Counted from the first letter of the stretch, positions 34,716 through 47,634 are shown. The stretch is DNA of 64,000 bases from Halorubrum xinjiangense (GCF_900102375.1 NZ_FNBO01000003.1:186001-250000); one strand, 5' to 3'. A program made the numbers and translations. Notes: generated by a model from the letters alone, not told the origin.

Positions 34716-35006
34716 GGGCGCGGCGGGATCCACGCGAGCGAACGCAGTGAGCGAGCGTGGAGCCAGTCGCGCCCGTGACTGAGCGAAGCGAAGGAACGGG
34801 CACGGCGGGATTTGAACCTCAGTCACTTCGCTCGCTCCGCTCGCTCCGTTCCCTGCTTCGAATCCCGCTTGTGCCGCTACTGCTCACTTCGTTCGCAGAT
34901 AGCGGGCGCGGCGGGATCCACGCGAGCGAACGAAGTGAGCGAGCGTGGAGCCAGTCGTGCCCGTGACCGAACGTAGTGAGGGAACGGGCGCGACGGGATT
35001 CGAACC
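34716..35006. repeat. Direct repeat with 188-bp period including tRNA 3'-end sequence
   Basis: Two copies of an approximately 103-bp unit lie at 34716-34818 and 34904-35006 with an exact offset of 188 bp and only scattered substitutions. Copy B ends inside the tRNA-Arg gene and includes its acceptor/T-arm half. Copy A ends in the matching pseudo-half (ggcacggcgggatttgaac). Each also holds a palindrome-rich stretch (cgagcgaacg-agtgagcgag). The tRNA end has therefore been duplicated with its flank. Confidence 0.75.
34796..34885. repeat. Inverted repeat of tRNA T-arm-like sequence
   Basis: ggcacggcgggatttgaac at 34799 onward faces its near-complement gcttcgaatcccgcttgtgcc ending about 34885. 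The loop contains alternating cgctcgctc units. This is a second, inverted, tRNA-3'-end-like fragment and could form a long stem. Confidence 0.6.
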
Positions 35007-35057
35007 CGCGATCGAGAGGTTAGGAACCTCTCGCCCTGTCCGCTAGGCCACGCGCCC
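34985..35057 (-). tRNA. tRNA-Arg (anticodon CCU)
   Basis: The minus strand folds as a cloverleaf: acceptor GGGCGCG paired with CGCGCCC, a D arm starting GGCC, an anticodon stem AGAGG/CCUCU around loop UUCCUAA (anticodon CCU, reading AGG), and a T arm with GGGUUCGAAUCCC. The discriminator is G and CCA is not encoded. No intron is seen. The 3' half is duplicated 188 bp downstream (to the left). Confidence 0.93.
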
Positions 35058-35110
35058 AAAACGGGTGGAAAAAACGGGACGGCAGGGATCGGTCGGCACC
35101 GGGGGCCGGC

Positions 35111-35386
35111 TTACGCGCTGGTTTCCTTGTCGGTCTCGGTCTCGAGCTCGTCAAGGTCCTCGTCCTCGTCTTCGAGCGTCGAGTCCGCCTTCTCGCCGTC
35201 TTGCATGTCTTTCAGCTCTTCTTCGACCTGTTCGCGGCCCTTCTTGAACTCGCCCATCGCCTGGCCGGTCGACCGAGCGAGCTTCGGGATCTTGTTCGCC
35301 CCGAACAGCAGGACCAACACGAGCAGGATGATGAGGAGCTCCGGCCCCGCCGGAATGCCGCCGATCAGTGGTGTCGCACTTACCAT
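35111..35386 (-). CDS. tatA: Sec-independent translocase protein TatA
   Basis: 91-residue TatA/E-type protein, the pore-forming subunit of the twin-arginine translocase, which is the main export route in haloarchaea. The N-terminal helix GPELLIILLVLVLLFGANKIPKLA includes the hallmark FG-x-x-KIP hinge, followed by an amphipathic helix (GQAMGEFKKGREQVEEEL) and an acidic tail. A TATA-like element is centred near 35416, and ggagg precedes the ATG closely. tatC is not in the window. Confidence 0.93.
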   Translation of the reverse strand: MVSATPLIGGIPAGPELLIILLVLVLLFGANKIPKLARSTGQAMGEFKKGREQVEEELKDMQDGEKADSTLEDEDEDLDELETETDKETSA

Positions 35387-35410
35387 CTCTGCCTCCGAGT
35401 AACCCTGTGG

Positions 35411-35420
35411 CGATTATAGT
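35411..35420 (-). promoter_or_regulatory. TATA-like box of tatA
   Basis: The minus-strand actataatcg lies about 30 bp upstream of the ATG at 35386. Confidence 0.45.
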
Positions 35421-35484
35421 CTTTTTGCCTCGATCGGACCGCCGCCGCCGAAACGGTGATACGCGCGGCCGACGAGGTGCCGAT

Positions 35485-35955
35485 ATGCCAGACGTCGGCG
35501 ACGACGCCCCCGACTTCACCGGATCGCTCGTAGACGGCGACATCGCGCCGTTCGAACTCTCCGACCACCTCGGCGAGGAGCCGGTCGTGCTCGCCTTCTT
35601 CCCCGCCGCCTTCTCGAACACCTGTACCGACGAGATGGAGGCGCTTCGCGACGGGTTCGACCGCGACGACTGCGCCCTCTTTGGCGTGAGTACCGACCTG
35701 CCGCACGCGCTCGGCGCGTACCGGACGCAGTACGACCTCCCGTTCGCCTTGGTTGGCGACCCGGACCACCGCGCGATCGAGGCGTACGACGTGATCGAGG
35801 AGTTCGAACACTACGGCGTCGAGACGGTCGCGCAGCGCGCCGTCTTCGTGATCGACGCGGACGGGACCGTGACGTACCGCTGGCTCGCGGACAACGCAGG
35901 GCAGGAACCGGACTACGACGCGCTCGCCGAGGCGGTGGCGGACGCGGCGGCCTGA
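35485..35955 (+). CDS. Peroxiredoxin (AhpC/TSA, BCP-like)
   Basis: 156-residue thiol peroxidase that reduces hydroperoxides. The peroxidatic Cys47 sits in the P-x3-S/T-x2-C context (PAAFSNTC). A possible resolving Cys63 lies 16 residues further on. The remaining fold elements (FGVSTDLPHALGAYRTQYDLPFALVGDP and RAVFVIDADGTVTYRW) are typical. The ATG at 35485 (MPDVGDDAPDFTG) is the natural start; the upstream in-frame extension overlaps the divergent tatA promoter. Confidence 0.9.
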   Translation: MPDVGDDAPDFTGSLVDGDIAPFELSDHLGEEPVVLAFFPAAFSNTCTDEMEALRDGFDRDDCALFGVSTDLPHALGAYRTQYDLPFALVGDPDHRAIEAYDVIEEFEHYGVETVAQRAVFVIDADGTVTYRWLADNAGQEPDYDALAEAVADAAA

Positions 35956-36000
35956 CGGGCGCGGCGGCCTGACGGGCGACCGGTCGGACGGTGGCCGCGC

Positions 36001-38046
36001 TCAGGCCGGGTCCCGGAGCGATTCGAGCGCCTCCGGGTTCTCCATCGACGAGAGGTCGCCCGGGTCCTCGCCGTTGTACACCGACTCGATCGCGCGGCGG
36101 ATGATCTTCCCCGACTGCGTCTTCGGGAAGGCGTCGACGAACAGCAGTTCGCGCGGCCGGAACGGCTTGCCGTGTTCGTCGCCGACCAGCGCCCGAAGCT
36201 CCTCGCGGAGATCGTCGCCCGGGTCCACGTCGGGTTCGAGGACGACGTACGCGACGACCGCGGTGCCGGTGGTGTCGTCCGGGACGCCGACCGCCGCCGC
36301 CTGGTTGACGGCGTCGTGGTCGATGAGGACACCCTCTATCTCGGCCGGGCCGACCTTCCGGCCGGCAACGTTGAGGGCGTCGTCGGCGCGGCCGTGGAGG
36401 AACCAGAAGCCGTCTTCGTCCTTCTGCGCGAAGTCGCCGTGGTCCCAGAGGTCGTCCCACGTCGACCAGTACTCTTCCAGGTAGCGCTCGTCGCCCGACC
36501 ACAGCGACTTCGTCATCGAGGGACAGGAGTCGCGCGCGACGAGGTAGCCGCGCCGCCCCGACTCCGTCACCGACTCGCCGGCCTCGTCGACGATGTCGAT
36601 GTCCATCCCGAGCCCCGGCCCGCCGAGCGTACAGGGCTTCAGGGGCTGGTTCGGCATCGGCATCAGGAAGCAGCCGCAGATCTCCGTCCCGCCCGAGATG
36701 TTGACGATGGGGCACTCGCCGCCGCCGACCGCGTCGTAGAACCAGCGCCACGACTCGGGGTCCCACGGCTCGCCGGTCGAGCCCAAGATCCGGAGCGAGG
36801 AGAGGTCGTGGTCCTCGACCCACTCGTCCCCGTGTTTGCGGAGCGCGCGGATCGCGGTCGGCGAGATGCCGAACTGCGTGACCCCGTGTCGCTCGATCAT
36901 CTCCCAGAAGCGGTCCGGCTCGGGGTGGTCGGGCGCGCCCTCGTACATCACGACCGTCCCGCCGAACGCGTGGTTCCCGATCAGCGTCCACGGGCCCATC
37001 ATCCAGCCGATGTCGGAGACCCAGAAGAACCGGTCCGCGGGCTTCTGGTCGAAGCCGAAGTGGATCTCCTTCGCGCACTGTGTGAGGACGCCCGCGTGGG
37101 TGTGGACGATCCCTTTCGGCGTCCCGGTCGTCCCCGAGGAGTACAACAGCATGGACTCCTGGCCGCTCGGGAGGTGTTTCGTCTCGTACGTCGCGGGCTG
37201 GGAGCCGACCGCGTCGTCCCATGTCCGGTCGCGGTCGCCGTCCCACGGGACGGGATCGACGCCGTCGGCTCCGGAGCTACCGCTATCGCTGCTGCCGTCG
37301 CTCGCGGGCGTCGCTCCCAGTCGGTCGTACACGACCACCTCCTCGACGTGGCCGGCGTCCGCGACCGCGTCGTCCGCGGTCGCCTTCAGCCGGACCTCGT
37401 CGCCCCGCCGGTAGAACCCGTCGCCGGTGAAAAGCACCGCGGGCTCCGCGTCGTCGATCCGCGTCGCGGTCGCCTCGCGGCCGAACCCGGAGAAGATCGG
37501 CACGGCGATCGCGCCGACCTTCAGGCAGCCGTAGAGGATCGCGACGACCTCTGGCACCATCGGCATGTACAGCCCGACGGTGTCGCCGGTCTCGATCCCC
37601 GCCTCCGTCAGGTAGTTCGCGACGCGGTCGCTCTGTCGGCGGAGCTCGTGGAAGGTGATCTCGCGGACGTCGCCCGGCTCGCCCTCCCAGATCAGCGCGA
37701 CGCGGTTCCGGTTCGGGGAGTCGACCGCGGCGTGGCGGTCGACGACGTTGTGCGCGACGTTGACCTCGCCGCCGGGGTACCAGTCGGAGAACTGCGGCCC
37801 CTCAGTATCGTCCCGGACCGCGTCGTACTCGGTGTAAAACTCGATGTCGAGGTAGTCGACGATCTCGTCCCAGAACCAGTCGACGCCGGAATCGGGCTCG
37901 CCCGCGACCGCCGAGGTGGTGCGTTCGATGAGCGCCTCGTAGTCGTCGATCCCGTGCTCGCGCATGAACGCGGCGACGTTCGTCGACTCCGCGAACGCCT
38001 CGCTCGGCTCGTGTACGACCTCGTCTATCCCCTCGTACTCGTCCAT
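36001..38046 (-). CDS. AMP-forming acyl-CoA synthetase (acetyl/propionyl-CoA synthetase-like)
   Basis: 681-residue adenylate-forming enzyme that activates a short carboxylic acid to its CoA thioester. The AMP-binding motif YSSGTTGTPKG and the ISGGTEICGCF region are present, and the C-terminal acyl-adenylate Lys is in KTQSGKIIRRAIE. The N-terminal domain (about 100 residues, WFWDEIVDYLDIEF and WYPGGEVNVAHN) is of the acetyl-CoA synthetase type, so the substrate is probably a small acid such as acetate, propionate or acetoacetate. The exact substrate cannot be fixed. No partner genes lie nearby. Confidence 0.87.
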   Translation of the reverse strand: MDEYEGIDEVVHEPSEAFAESTNVAAFMREHGIDDYEALIERTTSAVAGEPDSGVDWFWDEIVDYLDIEFYTEYDAVRDDTEGPQFSDWYPGGEVNVAHNVVDRHAAVDSPNRNRVALIWEGEPGDVREITFHELRRQSDRVANYLTEAGIETGDTVGLYMPMVPEVVAILYGCLKVGAIAVPIFSGFGREATATRIDDAEPAVLFTGDGFYRRGDEVRLKATADDAVADAGHVEEVVVYDRLGATPASDGSSDSGSSGADGVDPVPWDGDRDRTWDDAVGSQPATYETKHLPSGQESMLLYSSGTTGTPKGIVHTHAGVLTQCAKEIHFGFDQKPADRFFWVSDIGWMMGPWTLIGNHAFGGTVVMYEGAPDHPEPDRFWEMIERHGVTQFGISPTAIRALRKHGDEWVEDHDLSSLRILGSTGEPWDPESWRWFYDAVGGGECPIVNISGGTEICGCFLMPMPNQPLKPCTLGGPGLGMDIDIVDEAGESVTESGRRGYLVARDSCPSMTKSLWSGDERYLEEYWSTWDDLWDHGDFAQKDEDGFWFLHGRADDALNVAGRKVGPAEIEGVLIDHDAVNQAAAVGVPDDTTGTAVVAYVVLEPDVDPGDDLREELRALVGDEHGKPFRPRELLFVDAFPKTQSGKIIRRAIESVYNGEDPGDLSSMENPEALESLRDPA

Positions 38047-38094
38047 CTCGTCCAGTGATTTTCGCGGCGACAGTAAGTAACTTTCCTGAAGGAC

Positions 38095-38478
38095 CTACCG
38101 CGGCTCGCCGCACTCGCCCGCGACCTCGACGGCCGCGTCGTCGACCGCGACCAGTCCATCGTACACGCGACAGGTCCCCGCGTCCCACGCGAGCCGCCCT
38201 TCCCAGTCGGCGCCGGTGACCGCGGCCTCGTGGCGCCCGTTCACGCCGACAGTCACCTCGAAGGCGCGGGCAACGCCGGCGTCGACGCGGTCGGACTCCG
38301 CTTCGTACGTCGTCCCGTCGTCGCCCTCGACGAGCACGTCCACGTCGACGGGGTCATCGCCGTCGTTTCGCACCGTCAGGTCGAGTCGGCCGGGGTCGGC
38401 CCCTCCGAGGCCGAGGCAGCCGGCGGTCACGGCCGCGAGCGCGCCGGCGCCCGCCGCGAGGAGTCCGCGTCGTTCCAT
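38095..38478 (-). CDS. Small lipoprotein of unknown function
   Basis: 127-residue probable lipoprotein. It starts MERRGLLAAGAGALAAVTAGC, a twin-Arg-like N-terminus with the lipobox TAGC and lipidated Cys21. The mature part is a single immunoglobulin-like beta domain (LDLTVRNDGDDPVDVDVLVEGDDGTTYEA) with a Cys pair near the end. The ATG at 38478 is chosen because it places the signal at the very N-terminus. The function is unknown. Confidence 0.7.
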   Translation of the reverse strand: MERRGLLAAGAGALAAVTAGCLGLGGADPGRLDLTVRNDGDDPVDVDVLVEGDDGTTYEAESDRVDAGVARAFEVTVGVNGRHEAAVTGADWEGRLAWDAGTCRVYDGLVAVDDAAVEVAGECGEPR

Positions 38479-38562
38479 GGCGGTCGCTCGTCGCGAAGGT
38501 ACTTCAAGCCCGGACACGCGGCGCGGTCGTCGACGCCGTCGAAACGGGACCGCCGGAGACGG

Positions 38563-42995
<4,433 letters not shown>

Positions 42996-43019
42996 TTACC
43001 ATCGCTAGTCGCTGTCGGC

Positions 43020-43026
43020 TTATAAA
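43020..43026 (-). promoter_or_regulatory. TATA-like box of gyrBA
   Basis: The minus-strand tttataa is centred about 34 bp upstream of the gyrB ATG at 42989, so a short leader of about 6-7 nt is expected. Confidence 0.55.
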
Positions 43027-43057
43027 GCCGGCGCACGCGCGCGGGCGTGAACGGCGA

Positions 43058-43126
43058 AGCCCGCTCTCCCACCACCGGACAGCCCGCTCTTCCGCCACCA
43101 GACAGCCCGCTCTTCCGCCACCCGAA
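43058..43126. repeat. Three tandem copies of a 23-bp unit
   Basis: Units of about agcccgctcttccgccacca+gac begin at 43058, 43081 and 43104. The first differs in the middle. They lie directly upstream of the gyrBA promoter and before the divergent iron-alcohol-dehydrogenase gene, with no ORF through them. They could bind a regulator or be non-functional. Confidence 0.6.
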
Positions 43127-43218
43127 TCAACGCGCTGTCGGGCCCCGACCGGCGAGGTAACCGACGTATGCGGAGCCTTCCCACAGCTACAAGCCGCGGC
43201 CCCGCGTACCAGTCACCG

Positions 43219-44430
43219 ATGCTACCGATCGCGGATGCCTTCGAACACGTTCACCGCGGCTGCGAGATCCGGTACGGACGGGGGCGAATCGACGGCCTCG
43301 GCGGCTGGCTCGGCGAGCGCGGCCTCGACGACGCGCTCGTTGTCTGCGGCTCGAACACGGGCGCGAACGACGCGCTGATGGACCCGATCCGGGCGGGGCT
43401 CGGCGACCGGCTCGCCGGCGTCTTCGACGGGACGACTCCAGACAAGCGGGTCGAGACCGCCTACGACCTGCTCGACGCGCGGGCCGAGGTCGGCGCGGAC
43501 GTCCTCGTCGCGGTCGGCGGCGGCGCCAGCCTCGACATCGCGCGGCAGGCGACGCTGCTCGCGGCCGACGGTCGCGACCTCGACGAACTCCGCGCCGACG
43601 CGGAGGAAGGGCCGACGGCGCTTGGCGACCTCGCGCCCGAGCGCGGCCCCGACTTCCCGTTCGTCGTCGTGCCGACGACGTTCGCGGGCGCGGACGTCTC
43701 GACCGGCGGGTCGCTGGAGGTGTTCTCGGCCGACGAGTCGCCGACCGGCCAGCCGGTGAACGTCAGCGGGAGCGGCGCGTGGCCGATCGCCGACGTCGCC
43801 GACCCCGCCCTGTTCGAGACGACGCCAACCTCGGTACTGGCCGGGTCGGCGATGAACGGCTTCGACAAGGGGATCGAGACGCCGTACGCCCGCGACGCCT
43901 CCCCCGTGAGCGACGCGGCCGCGGTCCACGGGCTCCGGCTCCTCTCGGACGCGCTTCCCCGCGTGGCGGGCGACCGACCGGGCGGCGAGGAGGCGACGGA
44001 CCGCGCGGTCGTGGGATCGCTGCTCGTCCAGCTCGACCGCAAGATATCGGTGATCCACGCGTTCGGCCACGGGTTCGCCCGCCGCTACGACGTCCAGCAG
44101 GGCGCGATCCACGCCGTCGTCGCGCCGCATGCGCTAGCGTACCTCTTCGACGAGGTCGACGCGAGCCGACGGGCGCTCGCGGCCGGGCTTGGGATCCGGA
44201 CCGACGGCCGTGACGACGACGCGATAGCGGAGGACGTCGTCGAGGCGGTCGCCGAGGTCCGCGACGCGCTCGACGTCCCCAGCCGCCTTCGAGACTTACC
44301 CGAGACCGAGGAGGACGATCTGCCGGCGATCGCCGAGTTCGTCGCCGAGGACCCGCCGATGGCGCGCGCGCCGGCCGACCTCGACGCGACCGCCGAGGGG
44401 ATCTTGGGCGTGTTGCGCGCCGCCTGGTAG
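43219..44430 (+). CDS. Iron-containing alcohol dehydrogenase
   Basis: 403-residue group III metal-dependent dehydrogenase. The NAD-binding GGGASLDIARQA is in the N-terminal domain. The iron-binding His residues are in HAFGHGFARRYDVQQGAIHAVVAPHALA, which agrees with the D-x3-H-x-n-H pattern of the family. The ATG at 43219 (MLPIADAFEHVHRG) is chosen; the upstream extension from 43168 is Arg/Ser-rich and unconvincing. The substrate is unknown (primary alcohol, glycerol or lactaldehyde). Confidence 0.88.
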   Translation: MLPIADAFEHVHRGCEIRYGRGRIDGLGGWLGERGLDDALVVCGSNTGANDALMDPIRAGLGDRLAGVFDGTTPDKRVETAYDLLDARAEVGADVLVAVGGGASLDIARQATLLAADGRDLDELRADAEEGPTALGDLAPERGPDFPFVVVPTTFAGADVSTGGSLEVFSADESPTGQPVNVSGSGAWPIADVADPALFETTPTSVLAGSAMNGFDKGIETPYARDASPVSDAAAVHGLRLLSDALPRVAGDRPGGEEATDRAVVGSLLVQLDRKISVIHAFGHGFARRYDVQQGAIHAVVAPHALAYLFDEVDASRRALAAGLGIRTDGRDDDAIAEDVVEAVAEVRDALDVPSRLRDLPETEEDDLPAIAEFVAEDPPMARAPADLDATAEGILGVLRAAW

Positions 44431-44469
44431 GCGCCGGTTCCGCGGGCGGCGCCGTCCGCCAGCGCGGCG

Positions 44470-44862
44470 TTACGACTCGGCCGCGTACGTCTCCAGCGCG
44501 GCCAGCGTCCCGTTTTCCGTGTCGACATCGAAGACGTCGACGAACGCGAACAGCGCCTCGCCGTCGGCGTCGAGCAGGCGGCCGCGGACCGCCACGCCAG
44601 GGCCCGCGGGGTAGGCGCGCTCGACGACGTGCGTCGTGTCGGTGTTCGGCCGCTCGTCGCGCATGAACGCGACGAAGCGGTCGCGCCCCTCGAAGGTCCG
44701 GTCGGGGCGCCGCTGGACGAAGTCGGGGTCGAGCAGCGCCGCGAGCAGGTCGTACTCGCCGGCGTCGAGCGCGTCGTAGTACGCCCGAGCGAGGGCGGCG
44801 GGGTCTGAATCCTCAGGCGCCCCCGCCTCTCCCTCCCCGTCCGCCTCACGCGGCGAGGGCAT
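44470..44862 (-). CDS. NTF2/SnoaL-like protein
   Basis: 130-residue small cone-shaped fold protein. After a disordered acidic N-terminus (about 22 residues) comes the typical LARAYYDALDAGEYDLLAALLDPDFVQRRPDRTFEGRDRFVAFM pattern, with a short C-terminal sheet. Members bind small molecules or act as isomerases. No catalytic residues can be assigned. It overlaps the stop of the neighbouring TrkA/PhoU gene by 17 bp on the same strand, so the two may be cotranscribed. Confidence 0.8.
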   Translation of the reverse strand: MPSPREADGEGEAGAPEDSDPAALARAYYDALDAGEYDLLAALLDPDFVQRRPDRTFEGRDRFVAFMRDERPNTDTTHVVERAYPAGPGVAVRGRLLDADGEALFAFVDVFDVDTENGTLAALETYAAES

Positions 44863-46039
44863 CGAACTCCTCGGCGGAGGTGCGGGTCCCCTTCGAGATG
44901 ATCACGTCGCCGCCCCGGAGCGTGGTGTCGATGTCGGGGCCGACCAGCCACTCGTCGTCCGCGCGGCGGATCGCGAGGACGCTCGTCGAGATGTCGGTCG
45001 CCGGCACGCCGTCGACGACCGCCGTCCCGTCGAGGTCGCTCCCCTCGCCGACGGTGGTGCGGGTGATTATCTCGTCGGACTCCTGGACCGCCATCTCCAC
45101 GACCGGGTGGACGTCGAGGTCGCGGCGGACCCCTTCGGTGATCGCGAGCGCGGCGTCGGAGATCTCCTCGGTCGCGACGCCGAGGTGGATGAGCCCGCGC
45201 AGCGACACCGGGTCGGCGGCCTCGGCCGCGGCCCGGAGCGTCCACGCCTCGAACCGCGACTGGAGCGCGTCCACCTCGATCTCTAAGTTGCTCACCTCCT
45301 CCGCCAGCTCCTCGTTGTCGAAGAGGACCGAGCCGTACGCGAGGTCGACGGCGAGCTCCGAGAGGTTCTTCATCAACACGATCGAGTCGACCGCGCGCTC
45401 GAGGTCGTCGATCGCGGGCTCCGCGGGCGGGTCGGGCTCGAACGGCTCGCCGCTCAGTTCGGGGTAGACGTCGGCGACGCCCGTCTCGGGGCCGCGAAGC
45501 AGCGTCACGTCGCCCGCCTCCAGCCGGGTGGTCGGCCCGGGGTTGAGGATCCAGTCCTCGTCGCGCCGGACCGCGATGACCCGGACGCCGGTCACGGATT
45601 CGAGGTCGATGTCGTCGAGCGTCCGGCCGGCGTACGCCGAGTCTCCGGTCACGGTCCCGCGGACCAGCGTCTCGACGCCCGCCGAGAGCGCGCCCCGCAT
45701 CGCGTCGGGGAGACCGATCTCCTCGGTGACGATCTTCGCGATGTCGCCCGCGGCGTCGGCGACCTTGTCGGCCGCGGCGATCACGCCGAGGACGGGCGCG
45801 AGCGTCTCGGCCTCGTTCGGATTCCGCGCCGCGAGCATCAGGCTCATCCGGGCGCGAAGCTGGAGCACGTCCATCCGGTGTTCGAGCTCGACGACCTCGT
45901 GGGCGACCGTCGGGCTCCCGTGGAGGACCGCGGAGTACGAGAGATCGATCAGAAGCTCCGCCGTGTCCTTCATCTCGACGAGCAGGTCCTTGACGCTCGT
46001 CGGCTCGTAGCGGACCGTGCGCCCGTCGAAGCGTCCCAT
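44846..46039 (-). CDS. PhoU/TrkA-C tandem-domain protein (ion transport regulator)
   Basis: 397-residue soluble protein made of two similar halves, each a PhoU-like helical bundle followed by a TrkA-C (RCK_C) beta domain. The first half has LLIDLSYSAVLHGSPTVAHEV and VIAVRRDEDWILNPGPTTRLEAGD. The second has ELAVDLAYGSVLFDNEELAEEV and VLAIRRADDEWLVGPDIDTTLRGGD. Such proteins regulate potassium channels or transporters. The ATG at 46039 has a TATA-like box 27 bp upstream. No channel gene is adjacent. Length and duplication are as seen in haloarchaeal relatives. Confidence 0.85.
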   Translation of the reverse strand: MGRFDGRTVRYEPTSVKDLLVEMKDTAELLIDLSYSAVLHGSPTVAHEVVELEHRMDVLQLRARMSLMLAARNPNEAETLAPVLGVIAAADKVADAAGDIAKIVTEEIGLPDAMRGALSAGVETLVRGTVTGDSAYAGRTLDDIDLESVTGVRVIAVRRDEDWILNPGPTTRLEAGDVTLLRGPETGVADVYPELSGEPFEPDPPAEPAIDDLERAVDSIVLMKNLSELAVDLAYGSVLFDNEELAEEVSNLEIEVDALQSRFEAWTLRAAAEAADPVSLRGLIHLGVATEEISDAALAITEGVRRDLDVHPVVEMAVQESDEIITRTTVGEGSDLDGTAVVDGVPATDISTSVLAIRRADDEWLVGPDIDTTLRGGDVIISKGTRTSAEEFDALAA

Positions 46040-46060
46040 GCGACTCACTCTCCGGCGGCG

Positions 46061-46069
46061 AGTAAAAGG
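46061..46069 (-). promoter_or_regulatory. TATA-like box of the PhoU/TrkA-C gene
   Basis: The minus-strand ccttttact is centred about 27 bp upstream of the ATG at 46039. Confidence 0.5.
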
Positions 46070-46116
46070 CTTGTTGCGGGCGCGGCCGAACGCTCGAGGC
46101 GGGTTCGAGGGTCGAG

Positions 46117-46644
46117 TCAGAGCGCGTCGCCGGCGACGTAGCCGAGATCGACGGCGGCCGGGTCCGGGTCGCCGTCGACCGGTGCCGCGAGGTCGACAAG
46201 CGCGAGCCAGCCGAGCAGCCGGGCCGCGCGGTCGCGCCACGCGGCCTCCCAGTCGGGATTTCGGGCGCGGTCGTGGCGCGGGACCCGCTCGCGGGTGGCC
46301 GCGAAGAGGTCGGCGGGCGTCAGCGGGTCGTCGGGCGAGGCCTCCCGCAGCGCCGCGAGCGCCTCGGGGACGAGGAGGACGCCGTCGCGGAGGCCCTCGC
46401 GGACGCGCTCGGGAGTCGGCTCGGCGTCGGCGCGGACGAACCCGCGGGAGGTCTCCTCGGCGAGGCCGAGCGCGCGGAGGAACGCGAGCCAGTCGTTCGC
46501 GGTCTGGCGGTCCGGGAGGTCGCGGCGCCGGCGCAGCCGGGCGCAGCAGTCGTCGGTGTCGCCGGGGACGAGCGGGACGGCGCGCTGGTGCTCGCGGAGT
46601 TCGTCGAGGTCGGCCGGGGGTTCGGGGACGGGTTTGAGTCGCAC
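46117..46644 (-). CDS. Uncharacterised helical protein
   Basis: 175-residue protein rich in Arg, Ala, Asp and Leu with a Cys pair (DDCCARLRRRRDLPDRQTANDWLAF). The helical pattern with WLAFLRALGLAEETSRGFVR resembles a winged-helix fold but no clear match to a named family is possible by eye. It lies between mch and the PhoU/TrkA-C gene on the same strand, 30 bp after the mch stop, so it may be cotranscribed with mch. Confidence 0.6.
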   Translation of the reverse strand: MRLKPVPEPPADLDELREHQRAVPLVPGDTDDCCARLRRRRDLPDRQTANDWLAFLRALGLAEETSRGFVRADAEPTPERVREGLRDGVLLVPEALAALREASPDDPLTPADLFAATRERVPRHDRARNPDWEAAWRDRAARLLGWLALVDLAAPVDGDPDPAAVDLGYVAGDAL

Positions 46645-46674
46645 GGGAGCGTGAGGTCGGCGGTTGTCCGGCGG

Positions 46675-47613
46675 TCAGCGGTAGCCGAACGACTCGGCGA
46701 GCAGTTCCTCGTTCGTCTCGCCGACGGTGTAGACGGGGCCGTCGACGACGTCGACCGTGACCTGCGCCGGCGCGAACACGCTCTCGGGGACGTCATAGAA
46801 GTCCCAGTCGGCGTCCTCGAACACGTCGACGAAGGGCGTGCCGTACTCCTCGCTCGCGGTCGAGACGATCTCGCCGAAGCGGTCGTCGTCGCGCGCGACC
46901 TGGAGGTGGACCTCGCCGCCGTACGCCAAGGCGTCGTTGGTCCGGCCCATCGCCTCCGTCTCGTCGCGGGTCGGGGGAGCGAGCGGCGCCGAGCCGGAGG
47001 CGTGGAGCACGTCCGTGGGCTCGTAGCCGACCTCAAGCAGGCGGAAGACGGCGAGCTCGGCGGCGCGGGCCGCGGTGGTGACGGAGCCGGCGGTCGAACC
47101 GGTGGCGAACGTCGGGAGGAACACGCCCTCGGCGTCGACCTCGGCCAGCTCGGCGACCTGCTCCGCGACCTCCTCGTCGGGGAGGATCGTCGACTCGATC
47201 GCCAGCGTGGCGAACTCTGCGGAGTCGTAGTAGCCGACGCGCTCGAACTCGGTCTCGCGGCCGACGAGCGCGCGGGCGGGTCCGGAGCCGAGCCCCTCGA
47301 AGCCGCTCTCGGTGGTCACCTCCCAGCCGGCCTTCTGCGAGCAGAGCAGGGCGACGGCCGGGTGGTCGGTCGACAGCTCGACGTACTGGCGCGGCGCGCC
47401 CGCGAGCGTCCCCATCCGGGTTCGCAGGTTCGCGAGCCCCGCGGTCTGGATCTCCGCGAGCAGCAGTCCCGCCTCGACCCCGCCGGCCGCGTCGATTCCG
47501 AAGTCGACGACGGTGGCGCCGTTGTCCAGCTCGTAGCCGACGACATCCAGTTCGCCGGCGAAATCGAGCGCCTCGTCGACCAGCTCGATCGCGGTCCGGT
47601 TGATGCTCTCCAT
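46675..47613 (-). CDS. mch: Methenyltetrahydromethanopterin cyclohydrolase
   Basis: 312-residue Mch. In methanogens it acts on methenyl-tetrahydromethanopterin. In haloarchaea homologues are thought to serve C1 transfer on a folate-type carrier. Family patterns seen are ANLRTRMGTLAGAPRQYVELSTDHPAVALLCSQ split over two segments, and GSGPARAL, followed by NDALAYGGEVHLQV. The length is normal. The ATG at 47613 has a TATA-like sequence about 25 bp upstream. Substrate carrier identity in this organism is not visible. Confidence 0.9.
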   Translation of the reverse strand: MESINRTAIELVDEALDFAGELDVVGYELDNGATVVDFGIDAAGGVEAGLLLAEIQTAGLANLRTRMGTLAGAPRQYVELSTDHPAVALLCSQKAGWEVTTESGFEGLGSGPARALVGRETEFERVGYYDSAEFATLAIESTILPDEEVAEQVAELAEVDAEGVFLPTFATGSTAGSVTTAARAAELAVFRLLEVGYEPTDVLHASGSAPLAPPTRDETEAMGRTNDALAYGGEVHLQVARDDDRFGEIVSTASEEYGTPFVDVFEDADWDFYDVPESVFAPAQVTVDVVDGPVYTVGETNEELLAESFGYR

Positions 47614-47634
47614 GTGTCGGCCTACTCACTCACC

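Noticed and set aside
34757-34966. A 69-codon frame across the tRNA-like repeats
   Set aside because: It consists of translated repeat units (for example SLRSLRSLRS) and has no coding character.
34716-35057. Integrated element at tRNA-Arg
   Set aside because: The duplicated tRNA ends are only 188 bp apart with no integrase, so no element is present now. Only the repeat is reported.
36172-38058. A 628-codon plus-strand frame
   Set aside because: Antisense to the acyl-CoA synthetase. Composition is Arg/Val/Asp-rich and without motifs; it is a high-GC shadow.
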